Below are positions 1 to 8,672 of a stretch of 64,000 bases of DNA, one piece after another. The notes under the pieces are model-generated. The model was not told where the DNA came from. It saw nothing but the letters and a program-made list of their open reading frames with translations, and ran no database searches. Location of the stretch: assembly GCF_000312385.1 (NCBI RefSeq), contig NZ_HE997628.1, positions 28,229 through 92,228 on the forward strand, given 5' to 3'. Within the stretch, counting starts at the first letter, position 1; each line of letters begins with the position of its first letter. The position numbers and the translations under genes are program-made. Source of the DNA: Tsukamurella sp. 1534. Its GTDB lineage: Bacteria > Actinomycetota > Actinomycetes > Mycobacteriales > Mycobacteriaceae.

Positions 1-468
1 ACGGCTCCGGCGCAGACCCCGCTCGTTCCCGCCGTCCCGGGCGCCGCGCCGGCCGCCCAGCCGGTGGCACCGTCGTGCACCGGCACCTCGCCGATCGTGG
101 CGGGCGTTCCCATGCTGCAGGGCGGCGCCCCCGCGGCGCAGGCCCCGGCTCCGGCCGCCGCCGCACCCGCGGCTCCCGCGGCCCAGCCGGCACCGTCGGT
201 CCAGATCCCGGGCGTGGGGCAGATGAGCCTGCCGCAGCTCCCGTCGATCCAGCTCCCGGGCCAGACCCAGCCGCTGGGGCTGAACACCCTGGTCGAGATG
301 GGGCCCAAGGCCACCGAGTTCCTGTCCAGCTCGCAGGGGCAGCAGCTCGTGTCCACGCTTCTCTCCAGCCCGCAGGCCTTCAACTCCCTGAAGGACGCGC
401 AGGGCCCCGCCGCCGCACAGGAGATCGTCAAGGCGATCCTCGGCGCCGGCGCGCTCCTGCCGAAGTGA
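1..468 (+). CDS. C-terminal part of a Pro/Ala-rich, probably exported protein (5' end outside window)
   Basis: The frame is open from the first base and stops with TGA at 466-468, so this is the 3' end of a longer gene. The visible 155 residues hold a Pro/Ala-rich low-complexity linker (about residues 1-75). A more ordered tail follows, with LEU/SER-rich helices and the ending GALLPK. Low-complexity linkers of this type are common in exported or cell-wall actinobacterial proteins, but the N-terminus that would show a signal peptide is missing. I do not recognise the family. A stem-loop lies 25 bp after the stop. Confidence 0.6.
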   Translation, partial: TAPAQTPLVPAVPGAAPAAQPVAPSCTGTSPIVAGVPMLQGGAPAAQAPAPAAAAPAAPAAQPAPSVQIPGVGQMSLPQLPSIQLPGQTQPLGLNTLVEMGPKATEFLSSSQGQQLVSTLLSSPQAFNSLKDAQGPAAAQEIVKAILGAGALLPK

Positions 469-492
469 CGCGCTGATCCGCCTCACCTGCTT

Positions 493-518
493 CCGTCGGG
501 GACGTCACGCCCCGGCGG
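493..518 (+). terminator. Stem-loop after the Pro/Ala-rich gene
   Basis: A 9-bp GC-rich stem with one G-T wobble (493-501 with 510-518) and an 8-nt loop follows the first gene. There is no U-tract, as is usual for actinobacterial terminators. The function is inferred from position. Confidence 0.4.
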
Positions 519-555
519 GAAGCGGTAGCGCGGCCGGTTCTGGCAAGCTGGCGAT

Positions 556-1449
556 ATGGCACTTCGCGATATCGCTCGGCTCGTCCACATGGCTCCGCCG
601 ATCGAGGACCTGCAGGGGAAGAAGGTCCTCGTCACCGGTGCGGCCAGCGGAATCGGCCGCGCTACCGCCCTACTTCTCGCGGCGCACGGTGCCGAGCTCG
701 CACTGACCGACATCAATGCGGAGCAGCTCGACGCAGTAGCCGACCACGTCACCGCCCTGGGCGCGAAAGTCATCGCGGCCAGGGCTTTCGACGTTTCCGA
801 CTACGATGCCGTGACCGCCTTCGCGGAGGAGGTGCACGCCGCCGCGGGGTCGCTGGACATCGTGATGAACGTCGCCGGCATCGCGGTCTGGGGCACCGTG
901 GAGAACCTCACCCACGAGCAGTGGCGCAAGACCGTCGACGTCAACCTGATGGGACCGATCAACGTCATCGAGGCGTTCGTTCCGCCGATGATCGCGGCGC
1001 GGCGCGGCGGGCAGCTGGTCAACGTGTCGTCCGCGGCGGGCCTGCTCGCCCTCCCGTGGCACGCCGCCTATTCGGCCGCGAAATTCGGTCTCGTCGGGGT
1101 CTCCGAGGTGCTCCGCTACGACCTCCGCCGGCACGGCATCGGGGTCTCGGTGGTGGTGCCGGGCGCGGTGGAGACGGGCCTCGTCAAGACCGTGGAGATC
1201 AACGGCGTCGATCGCGACAACCCCAAGGTCAACAAGGGGATCGACGCGTTCCCCAAGGTGACTCCGGACAAGGCGGCGCGCGCGATCGTCGACGGCGTGC
1301 TGAAGAACCGGTTCCTCGTGTACACGTCCTTCGACACCCGGTTCGGCTACTTCTGGAAGCGGAAGTTCGCGCTGCCCTACGAGATCGCCATGCGGATCGC
1401 CAACGACCGCTTCAGCTACCTGGCGAAGATCTCAGAGCGCGGTCAGTAG
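556..1449 (+). CDS. Short-chain dehydrogenase/reductase (SDR)
   Basis: NAD(P)-dependent oxidoreductase of the classical SDR type, 297 aa. Visible motifs are the Rossmann glycine motif TGAASGIG (about residues 27-34), NVAGIA (NNAG equivalent), a catalytic Ser in VNVSSAAG, and the YSAAK catalytic Tyr/Lys pair near residue 176. The C-terminal extension beyond about 250 aa fits mycobacterial SDRs such as Rv3057c, which also lies next to the TetR/FMN-reductase pair. The substrate is unknown. An alternative ATG at 589 would drop 11 residues; neither start has a clear ribosome binding site. The 3' end overlaps the convergent TetR gene by 18 bp. Confidence 0.88.
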   Translation: MALRDIARLVHMAPPIEDLQGKKVLVTGAASGIGRATALLLAAHGAELALTDINAEQLDAVADHVTALGAKVIAARAFDVSDYDAVTAFAEEVHAAAGSLDIVMNVAGIAVWGTVENLTHEQWRKTVDVNLMGPINVIEAFVPPMIAARRGGQLVNVSSAAGLLALPWHAAYSAAKFGLVGVSEVLRYDLRRHGIGVSVVVPGAVETGLVKTVEINGVDRDNPKVNKGIDAFPKVTPDKAARAIVDGVLKNRFLVYTSFDTRFGYFWKRKFALPYEIAMRIANDRFSYLAKISERGQ

Positions 1450-2028
1450 CCGCACGTGCTGGGCCCAGACGTCCTCGAGGGTGTCCTGTGACACTCCCGA
1501 GGAGAGCTGGTGCAGGACCCATGCGGGGCTGAGCGTGGCCATGAGGGCGCCCGCCCACACGTCGGCGTGCTCGATGCACCCCGCCTCGGAGAGGATCGAG
1601 CGGACCGTCATCGCCGACACCCGCCACGGCGGCTCGTCGTACGGATCACGGGCCGCCTGCTCGGCTCCCAGCAGAAGGTCGCCGTGGCGTTCGATCAGCC
1701 GCATGCGCGCCTTGCCGTACTCGATGAGGCGCTCGGTGGGGTCGCCGCCCGGACCGCACGGCGGCGGTCCGAACATGAACCGCTGCTGCAACTCGGTCTC
1801 GTCCCGGTCCAGCAGGGCCTGCAGCAGGCCCGCCCGGGACCCGAACCGGCGGAACACCGTTCCCTTGCCGACGCCGGCCGCCTGTGCCACGGCGTCCATG
1901 CTCACCGCCTCCACGCCGCGCTCGGCGAACAGGCGCTGGGCGGCCTCGATCAGCAGCTCGCGGTTGCGCGCGGCGTCGCGCCGCGGCTCCAGCTGGGGCT
2001 GCGCGAGGGGCAGGAGTGGACCGGTCAT
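1432..2028 (-). CDS. TetR-family transcriptional regulator
   Basis: A 198-aa protein with a classic TetR N-terminal HTH. About residues 15-65 include RELLIEAAQRLFAERG, then the recognition region GVGKGTVFRRFGSRAGLL. The C-terminal ligand domain is variable and gives no ligand clue. It is divergent from the FMN-reductase gene at 2150, with a near-perfect inverted repeat between them, so local repression of that gene and itself is likely. The same TetR/FMN-reductase arrangement exists in M. tuberculosis (Rv3055/Rv3054c, recalled). The start has a TAGGCT -10 seven bases upstream and no Shine-Dalgarno, suggesting a leaderless mRNA. Confidence 0.9.
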   Translation of the reverse strand: MTGPLLPLAQPQLEPRRDAARNRELLIEAAQRLFAERGVEAVSMDAVAQAAGVGKGTVFRRFGSRAGLLQALLDRDETELQQRFMFGPPPCGPGGDPTERLIEYGKARMRLIERHGDLLLGAEQAARDPYDEPPWRVSAMTVRSILSEAGCIEHADVWAGALMATLSPAWVLHQLSSGVSQDTLEDVWAQHVRLLTAL

Positions 2029-2035
2029 CGGACCG

Positions 2036-2041
2036 AGCCTA
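2036..2041 (-). promoter_or_regulatory. Leaderless-type -10 (TAGGCT) of the TetR gene
   Basis: On the minus strand TAGGCT is followed by 7 nt and then the ATG at 2028. No ribosome binding site is present. Spacing matches the leaderless promoters seen elsewhere in the window. Confidence 0.5.
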
Positions 2042-2080
2042 CCCGGCGCGGATTCGGCTCACCATGATCCGGGGGAAGAA

Positions 2081-2100
2081 ATACGGACCGAAGTCCGTTA
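2081..2100. promoter_or_regulatory. Probable TetR operator between divergent genes
   Basis: Inverted repeat ACGGAC-CGAA-GTCCGT (2083-2098), with a further matching A/T pair at 2081/2100. It is centred 60 bp upstream of the FMN-reductase ATG and about 60 bp upstream of the TetR start. Dyads of this length in such divergent regions are typical TetR sites; the assignment is inference. Confidence 0.65.
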
Positions 2101-2149
2101 TCTTGTGCGGATGCGGCCCGGACGGGTCCGCGGGAAGGAATCAGAGCTC

Positions 2150-2683
2150 ATGTCCGAGATCACCGTGCTCGCCGTCGTGGGGTCGCTGCGCTCCGCCTCG
2201 CTCAACCGGGAGCTGGCCGAGGTGGCCGTCGCGAATGCGCCCGACGGGGTGCGGGTCGAGATCGCCGAGGGGATCGCCGACGTGCCCTTCTACAACGAGG
2301 ACATCGACGGCGACCAGGCGCCCGCGACGGCCGCGGCGCTGCGCGAGAAGATCGCCGGAGCCGATGCGCTGCTGCTCCTCGCGCCGCCCAACAACGGCAC
2401 CGTGAGCGCCGTCCTCAAGAACGTCATCGACTGGGGGTCGCGCCCCTACGGCGCCAGCGCGCTCTCCGGTAAGCGGGTGGCCCTGGCATCCGTCGGGCAC
2501 CGTCTGGACACCACCCTCGCGGACACCGAGCGCGCCGTCACGATCGCCGGCGGCGAGGTGCCCGAGGGGCTCGTGGAGGAGTTCCCCATCTCCGGCCTCG
2601 ACGGGCGCTCGCCGCGTGAGCACGAGGCCGTCGCGACGCGCGCGGGCGACCTCCTCGAGAGGCTCGTGGCGCCCGTCCGCTGA
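2150..2683 (+). CDS. NADPH-dependent FMN reductase / quinone reductase
   Basis: A 177-aa flavodoxin-fold reductase. GSLRSASLNREL at residues 11-22 is the FMN phosphate-binding loop, PFYNEDID near 45 is family-typical, and LLAPPNNGTVSAVLKNVIDW is the second FMN-contact segment (usual form PEYN...LKNAIDW). It probably reduces quinones, azo compounds or free flavin with NADPH in the cytosol. The start at 2150 is chosen because GGGAAGGA lies about 10 bp upstream and the protein then begins directly at the first beta strand. Divergent transcription from a TetR gene with a shared operator suggests induction by an electrophile or quinone-like ligand. Confidence 0.9.
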   Translation: MSEITVLAVVGSLRSASLNRELAEVAVANAPDGVRVEIAEGIADVPFYNEDIDGDQAPATAAALREKIAGADALLLLAPPNNGTVSAVLKNVIDWGSRPYGASALSGKRVALASVGHRLDTTLADTERAVTIAGGEVPEGLVEEFPISGLDGRSPREHEAVATRAGDLLERLVAPVR

Positions 2684-2713
2684 CCCGTCTCCGGGCGCCG
2701 TCCGGGGCGCTCC

Positions 2714-2758
2714 CGACACGCCGGTGGCGCCCACGGATTCCGTCCGACCGGCGTGTCG
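2714..2758 (+). terminator. Stem-loop after the FMN-reductase gene
   Basis: A perfect 12-bp stem, CGACACGCCGGT (2714-2725) paired with ACCGGCGTGTCG (2747-2758), with a 21-nt loop and no U-tract. It lies 31 bp after the stop codon and upstream of the nrd promoter, so it may insulate the two units. Confidence 0.5.
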
Positions 2759-2841
2759 TGGACCCTCGGCGTGTCCTGGGGATTCACGATGAAAAACGCC
2801 CGAAAGTGCGTCTTGCGACCTGGTAATTTCACGAATGTTGT

Positions 2842-2889
2842 TCGCAAGTGGTTGTGTCGCTTCCCGGGAGGCACCACTAGGTGTAGTGT
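2842..2889 (+). promoter_or_regulatory. Tandem NrdR boxes over the nrdHIE promoter
   Basis: Two sites fit the NrdR-box core CwA-N4-TwG-tgt. Box 1 is CAA-GTGG-TTG at 2845-2854 and box 2 is CTA-GGTG-TAG at 2877-2886, both followed by TGT. The start-to-start distance is 32 bp, three helical turns, the known spacing for cooperative NrdR binding. Box 2 contains TAGTGT (2884-2889), a good actinobacterial -10, so bound NrdR would block the promoter. The nrdF promoter has the same layout. NrdR itself is not encoded in the window. Confidence 0.82.
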
Positions 2890-3081
2890 TCAGTCCACTG
2901 CGCGATCGGACGCCCTCAGGGGGAGTCCGGGAGGCTCACGGACGACCAGGTACGTCTCACGGGCTACCCGAGTTCACGCAGGCAAACGTGGCGAAGAACT
3001 TGTCAGTCGTCAGGTCCATACTGGGGTTCCGGGCAGTCGTACGGGCTGCCGCACCCCGAGTCGAGCGAAGGGGAAACGTCC

Positions 3082-3330
3082 ATGAGCCAGGTCGAGATCA
3101 CCGTCTACACCAAGCCGGCGTGCGTGCAGTGCAACGCCACCTACAAGGCGCTCGACAAGGCCGGGCTGGAGTACCGCGTCGTGGACATCACGGAGGACGC
3201 CGACGCGCGTGACTACGTGATGGCCCTCGGCTACTTGCAGGCGCCGGTCGTCGTCGCCGGCGATGCGCACTGGTCCGGCTTCCGCCCGGACCGCGTGAAG
3301 GCCCTCGTGGACGTCGCAGCCACGGCGTAG
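3082..3330 (+). CDS. nrdH: NrdH glutaredoxin-like redoxin, electron donor to class Ib ribonucleotide reductase
   Basis: An 82-aa thioredoxin-fold redoxin with the active-site disulfide CVQC (C14, C17) and the NrdH signature WSGFRPD near residues 62-68. It reduces the C-terminal cysteine pair of NrdE and is itself reduced by thioredoxin reductase. The length matches the family (about 75-85 aa). AAGGGGAAA lies upstream of the ATG. It is the first gene of nrdHIE, only 2 bp before nrdI, and is transcribed from the NrdR-box promoter. Confidence 0.97.
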   Translation: MSQVEITVYTKPACVQCNATYKALDKAGLEYRVVDITEDADARDYVMALGYLQAPVVVAGDAHWSGFRPDRVKALVDVAATA

Positions 3331-3332
3331 TC

Positions 3333-3779
3333 ATGGCATCTCCGCTCGTCGTCTACTTCTCGTCGGTGTCCGAGAACACGCACCGATTCGTGAAGAAGCT
3401 GGGCCTGCGCGCCGTGCGCATCCCGGTGACGCGGGCCGAGGAGCCGATCACGGTGGACGAGCCGTTCGTCCTCATCACCCCCACCTACGGTGGCGGGAAG
3501 CAGGCGACGGCCGTCTCCGGTGGGGGCTACGTCCCCAAGCAGGTGATCCGTTTCCTCAACGACCAGCACAACCGCTCGCTGATCCGCGCCGTGATCGCCG
3601 GCGGCAACACCAACTTCGGCGAGGAGTTCTGCTTCGCGGGGGACGTGATCGCCCGGAAGTGCCGGATTCCCTACCTGTACCGATTCGAGTTGATGGGCAC
3701 CGCGGACGACGTAGCCCGCGTCCGCAGCGGCCTCACCGACTTCTTCGCCCGCAACGACAAGGAAAGTGCGCGCTCATGA
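3333..3779 (+). CDS. nrdI: NrdI flavodoxin-like activator of NrdF
   Basis: A 148-aa flavodoxin-like protein. The start [18 protein letters not shown] carries the NrdI phosphate-binding loop (SSxSENT), and PTYGGG and [11 protein letters not shown] are diagnostic FMN-binding loops. NrdI supplies the oxidant (superoxide or peroxide) that makes the Mn(III)2-tyrosyl radical cofactor in NrdF. Length is usual. It begins 2 bp after nrdH and its TGA overlaps the nrdE ATG (ATGA), implying tight translational coupling. Confidence 0.97.
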   Translation: MASPLVVYFSSVSENTHRFVKKLGLRAVRIPVTRAEEPITVDEPFVLITPTYGGGKQATAVSGGGYVPKQVIRFLNDQHNRSLIRAVIAGGNTNFGEEFCFAGDVIARKCRIPYLYRFELMGTADDVARVRSGLTDFFARNDKESARS

Positions 3780-5956
3780 CCGCAACCCAAGAGGACCTCG
3801 CACCGTCGGCCAGCCAGTCGGGGGTGCACGCGGGGCCCGGCCACACCGACCTGGACTTCCACGCGCTCAACGCGATGCTGAACCTGTACGACCGGGACGG
3901 CAACATCCAGTTCGACAGGGACCGTGAGGCGGCGCGGCAGTACTTCCTGCAGCACGTCAACCAGAACACGGTCTTCTTCCACAACCTGGACGAGAAGCTC
4001 GATTACCTGCTCGAGGAGAACTACTACGAGCCGGAGGTGCTGGAGAAGTACAGCCGCGCCTTCGTCAAGGACCTGTTCGACTCCGCCTACGCCAAGAAGT
4101 TCCGGTTCCCCACCTTCCTCGGCGCGTTCAAGTACTACACCTCGTACACCCTCAAGACGTTCGACGGTAAGCGGTACCTCGAGCGGTTCGAGGATCGCGT
4201 GTGCATGGTGGCGCTGACGCTCGCCGACGGCGACGAGACGCTGGCGGTCCGCCTCATGGAGGAGATCATCGCGGGCCGGTTCCAGCCGGCCACCCCCACG
4301 TTCCTCAACTCGGGTAAGAAGCAGCGCGGCGAACCGGTGTCCTGCTTCCTGCTGCGCATCGAGGACAACATGGAGTCCATCGGCCGGTCGATCAACTCGG
4401 CGCTGCAGCTCTCCAAGCGCGGCGGCGGAGTGGCGCTGCTGCTCAGCAACATTCGCGAGCACGGCGCCCCGATCAAGAAGATCGAGAACCAGAGCTCGGG
4501 CGTCATCCCGATCATGAAGCTGCTCGAGGACTCCTTCAGCTACGCCAATCAGCTGGGCGCGCGGCAGGGCGCGGGCGCGGTCTACCTGCACGCGCACCAC
4601 CCGGACATCTACCGCTTCCTCGACACCAAGCGCGAGAACGCGGACGAGAAGATCCGCATCAAGACGCTCTCGCTGGGCGTGGTCATCCCGGACATCACGT
4701 TCGAGCTGGCCAAGAACAACGACGACATGTACCTGTTCTCCCCGTACGACGTGGAGCGCGTGTACGGGGTGCCGTTCGCCGACGTGAACGTGTCGGAGAA
4801 GTACCACGAGATGGTGGACGATTCGCGGATCCGCAAGACCAAGATCAACGCGCGCGAGTTCTTCCAGACCCTCGCCGAGCTGCAGTTCGAGTCCGGTTAC
4901 CCGTACATCATGTACGAGGACACGGTGAACCGCGCGAACCCGATCGCCGGCAAGATCACGCACTCCAACCTGTGCAGCGAGATCCTCCAGGTGTCCACCC
5001 CGTCGACCTACAACGACGACCTCTCCTACGCCGAGATCGGCAAGGACATCTCCTGCAACCTGGGCTCGCTGAACATCGCGAAGACCATGGACAGCCCGGA
5101 CTTCGGCGCCACCATCGAGGCCGCGATCCGCGGCCTGACCGCGGTGTCCGACCAGACCGACATCTCCTCGGTCCCGTCGATCGAGAAGGGCAACAACCTC
5201 TCCCACGCCATCGGCCTCGGCCAGATGAACCTGCACGGGTACCTCGCGCGGGAGCGGGTGTTCTACGGCTCCGACGAGGGCGTCGACTTCACGAACATCT
5301 ACTTCTACACGGTGCTGTTCCACGCGATCCGCGCCTCGAACGCCATCGCCCGCGAGCGCGGACAGTCGTTCGGCGGTTTCGAGAACAGCAAGTACGCGTC
5401 GGGCGAATTCTTCGACAAGTACACCGATCAGGAGTGGAAGCCGGTAACGGAGAAGGTCGCGACGCTGTTCGCCGACTCGGGGATCCACATTCCCACGCAG
5501 GACGACTGGCGCGCCCTCAAGGCGGACGTGCAGCAGTACGGGCTGTACAACCAGAACCTGCAGGCGGTGCCGCCCACCGGCTCGATCAGCTACATCAACC
5601 ACTCCACGAGCTCGATCCACCCCGTCGCGGCGAAGATCGAGATCCGCAAGGAGGGCAAGATCGGCCGCGTGTACTACCCGGCGCCGTACATGGACAACGA
5701 CAACCTGGAGTACTACCAGGACGCGTACGAGATCGGCTACGAGAAGATCATCGACACGTACGCCGCCGCCACCCAGCACGTGGACCAGGGCCTGTCGCTG
5801 ACGCTGTTCTTCAAGGACACCGCCACCACCCGCGACGTGAACCGCGCGCAGATCTACGCGTGGCGCAAGGGCATCAAGACCCTCTACTACATCCGCCTGC
5901 GCCAGATGGCGCTCGAGGGCACCGAGGTCGAGGGCTGCGTCAGCTGCATGCTGTAG
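3776..5956 (+). CDS. nrdE: Class Ib ribonucleoside-diphosphate reductase alpha subunit NrdE
   Basis: A 726-aa catalytic subunit reducing NDPs to dNDPs. C190 (PVSCFLLR) and C427 (SCNLGSLN) are the redox pair. N398-L-C400-S-E402 holds the thiyl radical Cys with its Asn/Glu partners, and [10 protein letters not shown] is the substrate phosphate loop. The C-terminal C721-VS-C724 shuttle cysteines accept electrons from NrdH. There is no ATP-cone, as expected for class Ib. The ATG at 3776 overlaps the nrdI stop and has GGAAAG upstream. Its beta subunit gene nrdF lies 9.8 kb downstream rather than adjacent. Confidence 0.98.
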   Translation: MTATQEDLAPSASQSGVHAGPGHTDLDFHALNAMLNLYDRDGNIQFDRDREAARQYFLQHVNQNTVFFHNLDEKLDYLLEENYYEPEVLEKYSRAFVKDLFDSAYAKKFRFPTFLGAFKYYTSYTLKTFDGKRYLERFEDRVCMVALTLADGDETLAVRLMEEIIAGRFQPATPTFLNSGKKQRGEPVSCFLLRIEDNMESIGRSINSALQLSKRGGGVALLLSNIREHGAPIKKIENQSSGVIPIMKLLEDSFSYANQLGARQGAGAVYLHAHHPDIYRFLDTKRENADEKIRIKTLSLGVVIPDITFELAKNNDDMYLFSPYDVERVYGVPFADVNVSEKYHEMVDDSRIRKTKINAREFFQTLAELQFESGYPYIMYEDTVNRANPIAGKITHSNLCSEILQVSTPSTYNDDLSYAEIGKDISCNLGSLNIAKTMDSPDFGATIEAAIRGLTAVSDQTDISSVPSIEKGNNLSHAIGLGQMNLHGYLARERVFYGSDEGVDFTNIYFYTVLFHAIRASNAIARERGQSFGGFENSKYASGEFFDKYTDQEWKPVTEKVATLFADSGIHIPTQDDWRALKADVQQYGLYNQNLQAVPPTGSISYINHSTSSIHPVAAKIEIRKEGKIGRVYYPAPYMDNDNLEYYQDAYEIGYEKIIDTYAAATQHVDQGLSLTLFFKDTATTRDVNRAQIYAWRKGIKTLYYIRLRQMALEGTEVEGCVSCML

Positions 5957-6089
5957 CTCCCTCACGCGCACGGGGCGCTGCGACGGCGAGGCGCCGCGTA
6001 CCGGTGCCGATCATCGCGGATCGCATTCGGTCGGCCGGTGCATCGGGAGTGACGGTGCGGTCCTCGAGTGCGGCCAGGGGGCGCGCAGG

Positions 6090-6117
6090 GGCGGCGTCAT
6101 CGGCCCCGGACGCCGCC
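6090..6117. terminator. Bidirectional stem-loop between nrdE and the convergent oxidoreductase gene
   Basis: A perfect 9-bp stem GGCGGCGTC/GACGCCGCC (6090-6098 with 6109-6117) with a 10-nt loop, sitting between two convergent genes. There is no U-tract. The terminator role is inferred. Confidence 0.45.
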
Positions 6118-6127
6118 ACTGCTGGTG

Positions 6128-8617
6128 TCACGTCGAGACCGGCTCGATGCGCGCGGGGACGTACTTGTGCCAGGGGGTTCCGGCGAACCGGTCGCGGTGT
6201 TTCGCGCTGGTCAGCTCGTTCGGTGCGACGCCGGGGCGGATGAGGCCGTCCTCGCCGGGGTAGTCGATCCCGAGTCCGTTGGGGAGGGAGACGTGGCCGG
6301 AGCGCATCATGTCGCTGATCTCGATCGTGGACTCCAGGGACCCTGCCTCCGTGGTGATCAGGACTCGGGAATCGGGATCCAGGCCGAGGCTCTCCGCGTC
6401 CTCGGCGCTGATGCGCAGCGCGCCGCCCGCGTCCCGGCGCCGCCACGCGGGATCCCGGATGATGGTGTTGGCGGTGAACGACCGCCGCTCGCCCGCCATC
6501 AGGACGAACGGGAAATCCGGCGTGGTCCACGACGACGGAGCGTCGCGGAGGGCGTCGATCTCGGGGAGCAGCTCCGGGATCGCCACCGTGAAGCGGTTGT
6601 CCTTGCGTAGCACGTAGTCCCAGGCGTTCTCCCACTCGTCGACGGAGAAGGTGACGCCGGACCGCTCGCGGAGGATCGCGTCGAAGAGCTTCTGGCCCGG
6701 CTGCATGCCGGTGCCGGTGAATCCCGCACGCGCCACCGCACCGCGGTGCGAGAGTGCGCACAGATGTGCTGCGCCCCAGAGGATCGCGGCGCCGCGCGCG
6801 CCGTGCGGCAGTGTCGGACCGAGCGTCTCGTACAGCACGTAGCCGATGAGCCTCAGGAGCGACGGGTCCGCCGCCGCGGCGGAGAACAACGCGAGCGCGA
6901 AGGCGTCGTCGCCGGCGGTGAGGGCGGTCCGCAAACGCGCGAGCAGCGCCTCGTCGACCGCGCCCAGTTCGCGCAGGAGGCGGGCGTAGATCTCGGGCTC
7001 CGGAAGCGTCCCCGGGCGCGGTTCGAGGAGCGGCGCGCGGAGCTGGAAGGCGTTGTGCGGGAATTCCATCGTGAAGAACGTGCACTCCCACTTCTCGTAC
7101 TGGCTGGACGCGGGGAGCACGTAGTCCGCCTCGCGGGCCGTCTCCGTCATCGCGACGTCGACCACGACGGTCAGCTCACACGCGCGCATCGCCTCGATGA
7201 AGCGGCGGGACTCGGGTAGCGAGTGGGCAGGGTTCGAGCTGTCGATCCACAGGGCGCGCAGGCGTTCCGGATGATCGGTGAGGATCTCGTCGGCGATCGA
7301 ATTGCATGGGATCAGGCCCGCGATGACCCGGGCGCCGGTGACCGGCGTCCGGCGATCGGACTTGGGCTGCTGCTCCGCAGCGAGGCCCGAACTGAGCATC
7401 GGCGCCATCCGGGCCAGGAGCGCGTGCGCGGACGCGTCGACGACGCCGTTCGGCACCGGCGTGGCGACTGCGGCGGGGACCGCCCGGGAGATTCCACCGG
7501 CGCCGAGCGCCACCGTGCGTGCGATCGCCGCGCGCGCTGTCTTCTTCAGGTGGCTCGACGGTGCGCGGCCCGCGCGCCGGGGATCACCACCCGGCGCGGC
7601 GACGGGGGAGGAGAACCACGAGTGCAGGTACATCGTGCCCGGGCGGCCGAAGTTGCCGGTCAGGATCCACAGCAGCTTGTTGAGGTACGAGACGAGCGTG
7701 CTGTTCGGTGCTTGCTGAACTCCCAGGTCTTCGTACGTGGTCGCGGTGGACGCCGTCGCGAACCGGCGGGTCGCCGCACGGATGAGCTGCTCGTCGACGC
7801 CGCACGTCGCGGCGTACGCGGTGATCGGCACCCGCCGGAGGGCGTCGAGGACCTCGTCGGCGCCGTCGGTGTGCTCGGCGACGAAGTCGTGATCGAGGAG
7901 GTCCTCCTCGATGAGGACACCGAGCATCGCGGCGAGGCACCACGCATCCGTGCCGGGGAGCACCTGCAGGTGGAAGTCGGCCATCGCCGCAGTCTCGCTC
8001 CGGCGCGGGTCGAGCACGATCATCGACCGTTCGGGATCCTTGGCGATCTCCTTGAGCACCGGCCGGGCGCGGGGGAAGGAGTGCGTCTGCCACGGGTTCT
8101 TGCCGAGGAACATCACGACCTCGGCGTGCTCGAAATCGCCCTTGGTGTGGGTGCCGTACAGCTGGGCGTCCACCCAGGCCTCGCCGGTCTTCTCCTGAGC
8201 GAGCGCGTTGGAGTAGAACCGAGTGCCGAGTGCGGCGCGCAGCGACTGCCCGTAGGCGGCGGGCAGGTGATTGCCCTGGCCCGCCCCCGAGTAGTACAGG
8301 ATCCGTTCACCACCGTGCGCCTGCTTGACCGCGGTGAGTCGCGCCGCGATCTCCCGGATCGCTGTGTCCCAATCGATCTCCTCGTAGGTCCCGTCGGGTC
8401 GTCGGCGCAGTGGTGAGGTCAGCCGGTCGCGACCGTTCTGGTACAGGTCGAGGCGGAGCGGCTTCTCGCATGTGTAGCCGTGCGAGGTCGCGTGCTCCTT
8501 GTCGCCGCGGATCTTGGCGAGCCGTCCGTCGGCCACCTGGATCTCCAGGCCGCAGTTGCACTCGCAGAGGATGCACGCGGATTTCTGCCAGTCGGTGCTG
8601 GGCGGTGTGCCGTTCAT
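6128..8617 (-). CDS. Single-subunit molybdopterin oxidoreductase with N-terminal [4Fe-4S] site
   Basis: An 829-aa enzyme of the DMSO-reductase/formate dehydrogenase superfamily. The N-terminal cluster motif is C15-x2-C18-x3-C22...C50. The molybdopterin-binding domains follow, and a C-terminal dinucleotide-binding domain starts near residue 690 (PFVLMAGERR). No Tat signal is seen, so it is probably cytosolic. No partner subunits are adjacent. The substrate is unknown; BisC/FdhF-like and nitrate reductase-like paralogues are possible. The ATG at 8617 is preferred over 8647 because it begins just before the Cys cluster, but the upstream Shine-Dalgarno is weak. It is divergent from a TetR gene with a near-perfect dyad between them; M. 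tuberculosis has a similar pair (Rv0196/Rv0197, recalled). Confidence 0.88.
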   Translation of the reverse strand: MNGTPPSTDWQKSACILCECNCGLEIQVADGRLAKIRGDKEHATSHGYTCEKPLRLDLYQNGRDRLTSPLRRRPDGTYEEIDWDTAIREIAARLTAVKQAHGGERILYYSGAGQGNHLPAAYGQSLRAALGTRFYSNALAQEKTGEAWVDAQLYGTHTKGDFEHAEVVMFLGKNPWQTHSFPRARPVLKEIAKDPERSMIVLDPRRSETAAMADFHLQVLPGTDAWCLAAMLGVLIEEDLLDHDFVAEHTDGADEVLDALRRVPITAYAATCGVDEQLIRAATRRFATASTATTYEDLGVQQAPNSTLVSYLNKLLWILTGNFGRPGTMYLHSWFSSPVAAPGGDPRRAGRAPSSHLKKTARAAIARTVALGAGGISRAVPAAVATPVPNGVVDASAHALLARMAPMLSSGLAAEQQPKSDRRTPVTGARVIAGLIPCNSIADEILTDHPERLRALWIDSSNPAHSLPESRRFIEAMRACELTVVVDVAMTETAREADYVLPASSQYEKWECTFFTMEFPHNAFQLRAPLLEPRPGTLPEPEIYARLLRELGAVDEALLARLRTALTAGDDAFALALFSAAAADPSLLRLIGYVLYETLGPTLPHGARGAAILWGAAHLCALSHRGAVARAGFTGTGMQPGQKLFDAILRERSGVTFSVDEWENAWDYVLRKDNRFTVAIPELLPEIDALRDAPSSWTTPDFPFVLMAGERRSFTANTIIRDPAWRRRDAGGALRISAEDAESLGLDPDSRVLITTEAGSLESTIEISDMMRSGHVSLPNGLGIDYPGEDGLIRPGVAPNELTSAKHRDRFAGTPWHKYVPARIEPVST

Positions 8618-8623
8618 CGACCT

Positions 8624-8643
8624 ATTATGGACTAGGCCATAAT
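8624..8643. promoter_or_regulatory. TetR operator between the molybdopterin oxidoreductase and TetR genes
   Basis: A 20-bp dyad, ATTATGG-A-CTAG-G-CCATAAT, has one mismatched pair (8631/8636). It is AT-rich compared with its surroundings and starts 7 bp upstream of the oxidoreductase ATG, so a bound repressor would block initiation of transcription. It is 30 bp from the TetR start, consistent with autorepression. Confidence 0.75.
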
Positions 8644-8672
8644 TCATAGCAAGGACGAGAGGGGGGCGAAAC

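Larger units (their letters stand above)
2684..3081. other. 398-bp non-coding region: terminator, NrdR-type promoter and long nrdH leader
   Basis: This is the only gene-free stretch above 300 bp. It holds a 12-bp-stem hairpin (2714-2758), then a more AT-rich patch with tandem NrdR boxes (2842-2889). A leader of roughly 185 nt follows before nrdH. I see no convincing reading frame with a start and ribosome binding site in the leader and no riboswitch that I recognise. Confidence 0.6.

Noticed and set aside
3671-5971. A 766-codon open frame antisense to nrdE
   Set aside because: It mirrors the codon structure of nrdE; in very GC-rich genes the antisense frame lacks stops. Its product is low-complexity (Val, Leu, Asp, Arg-rich) without any motif.
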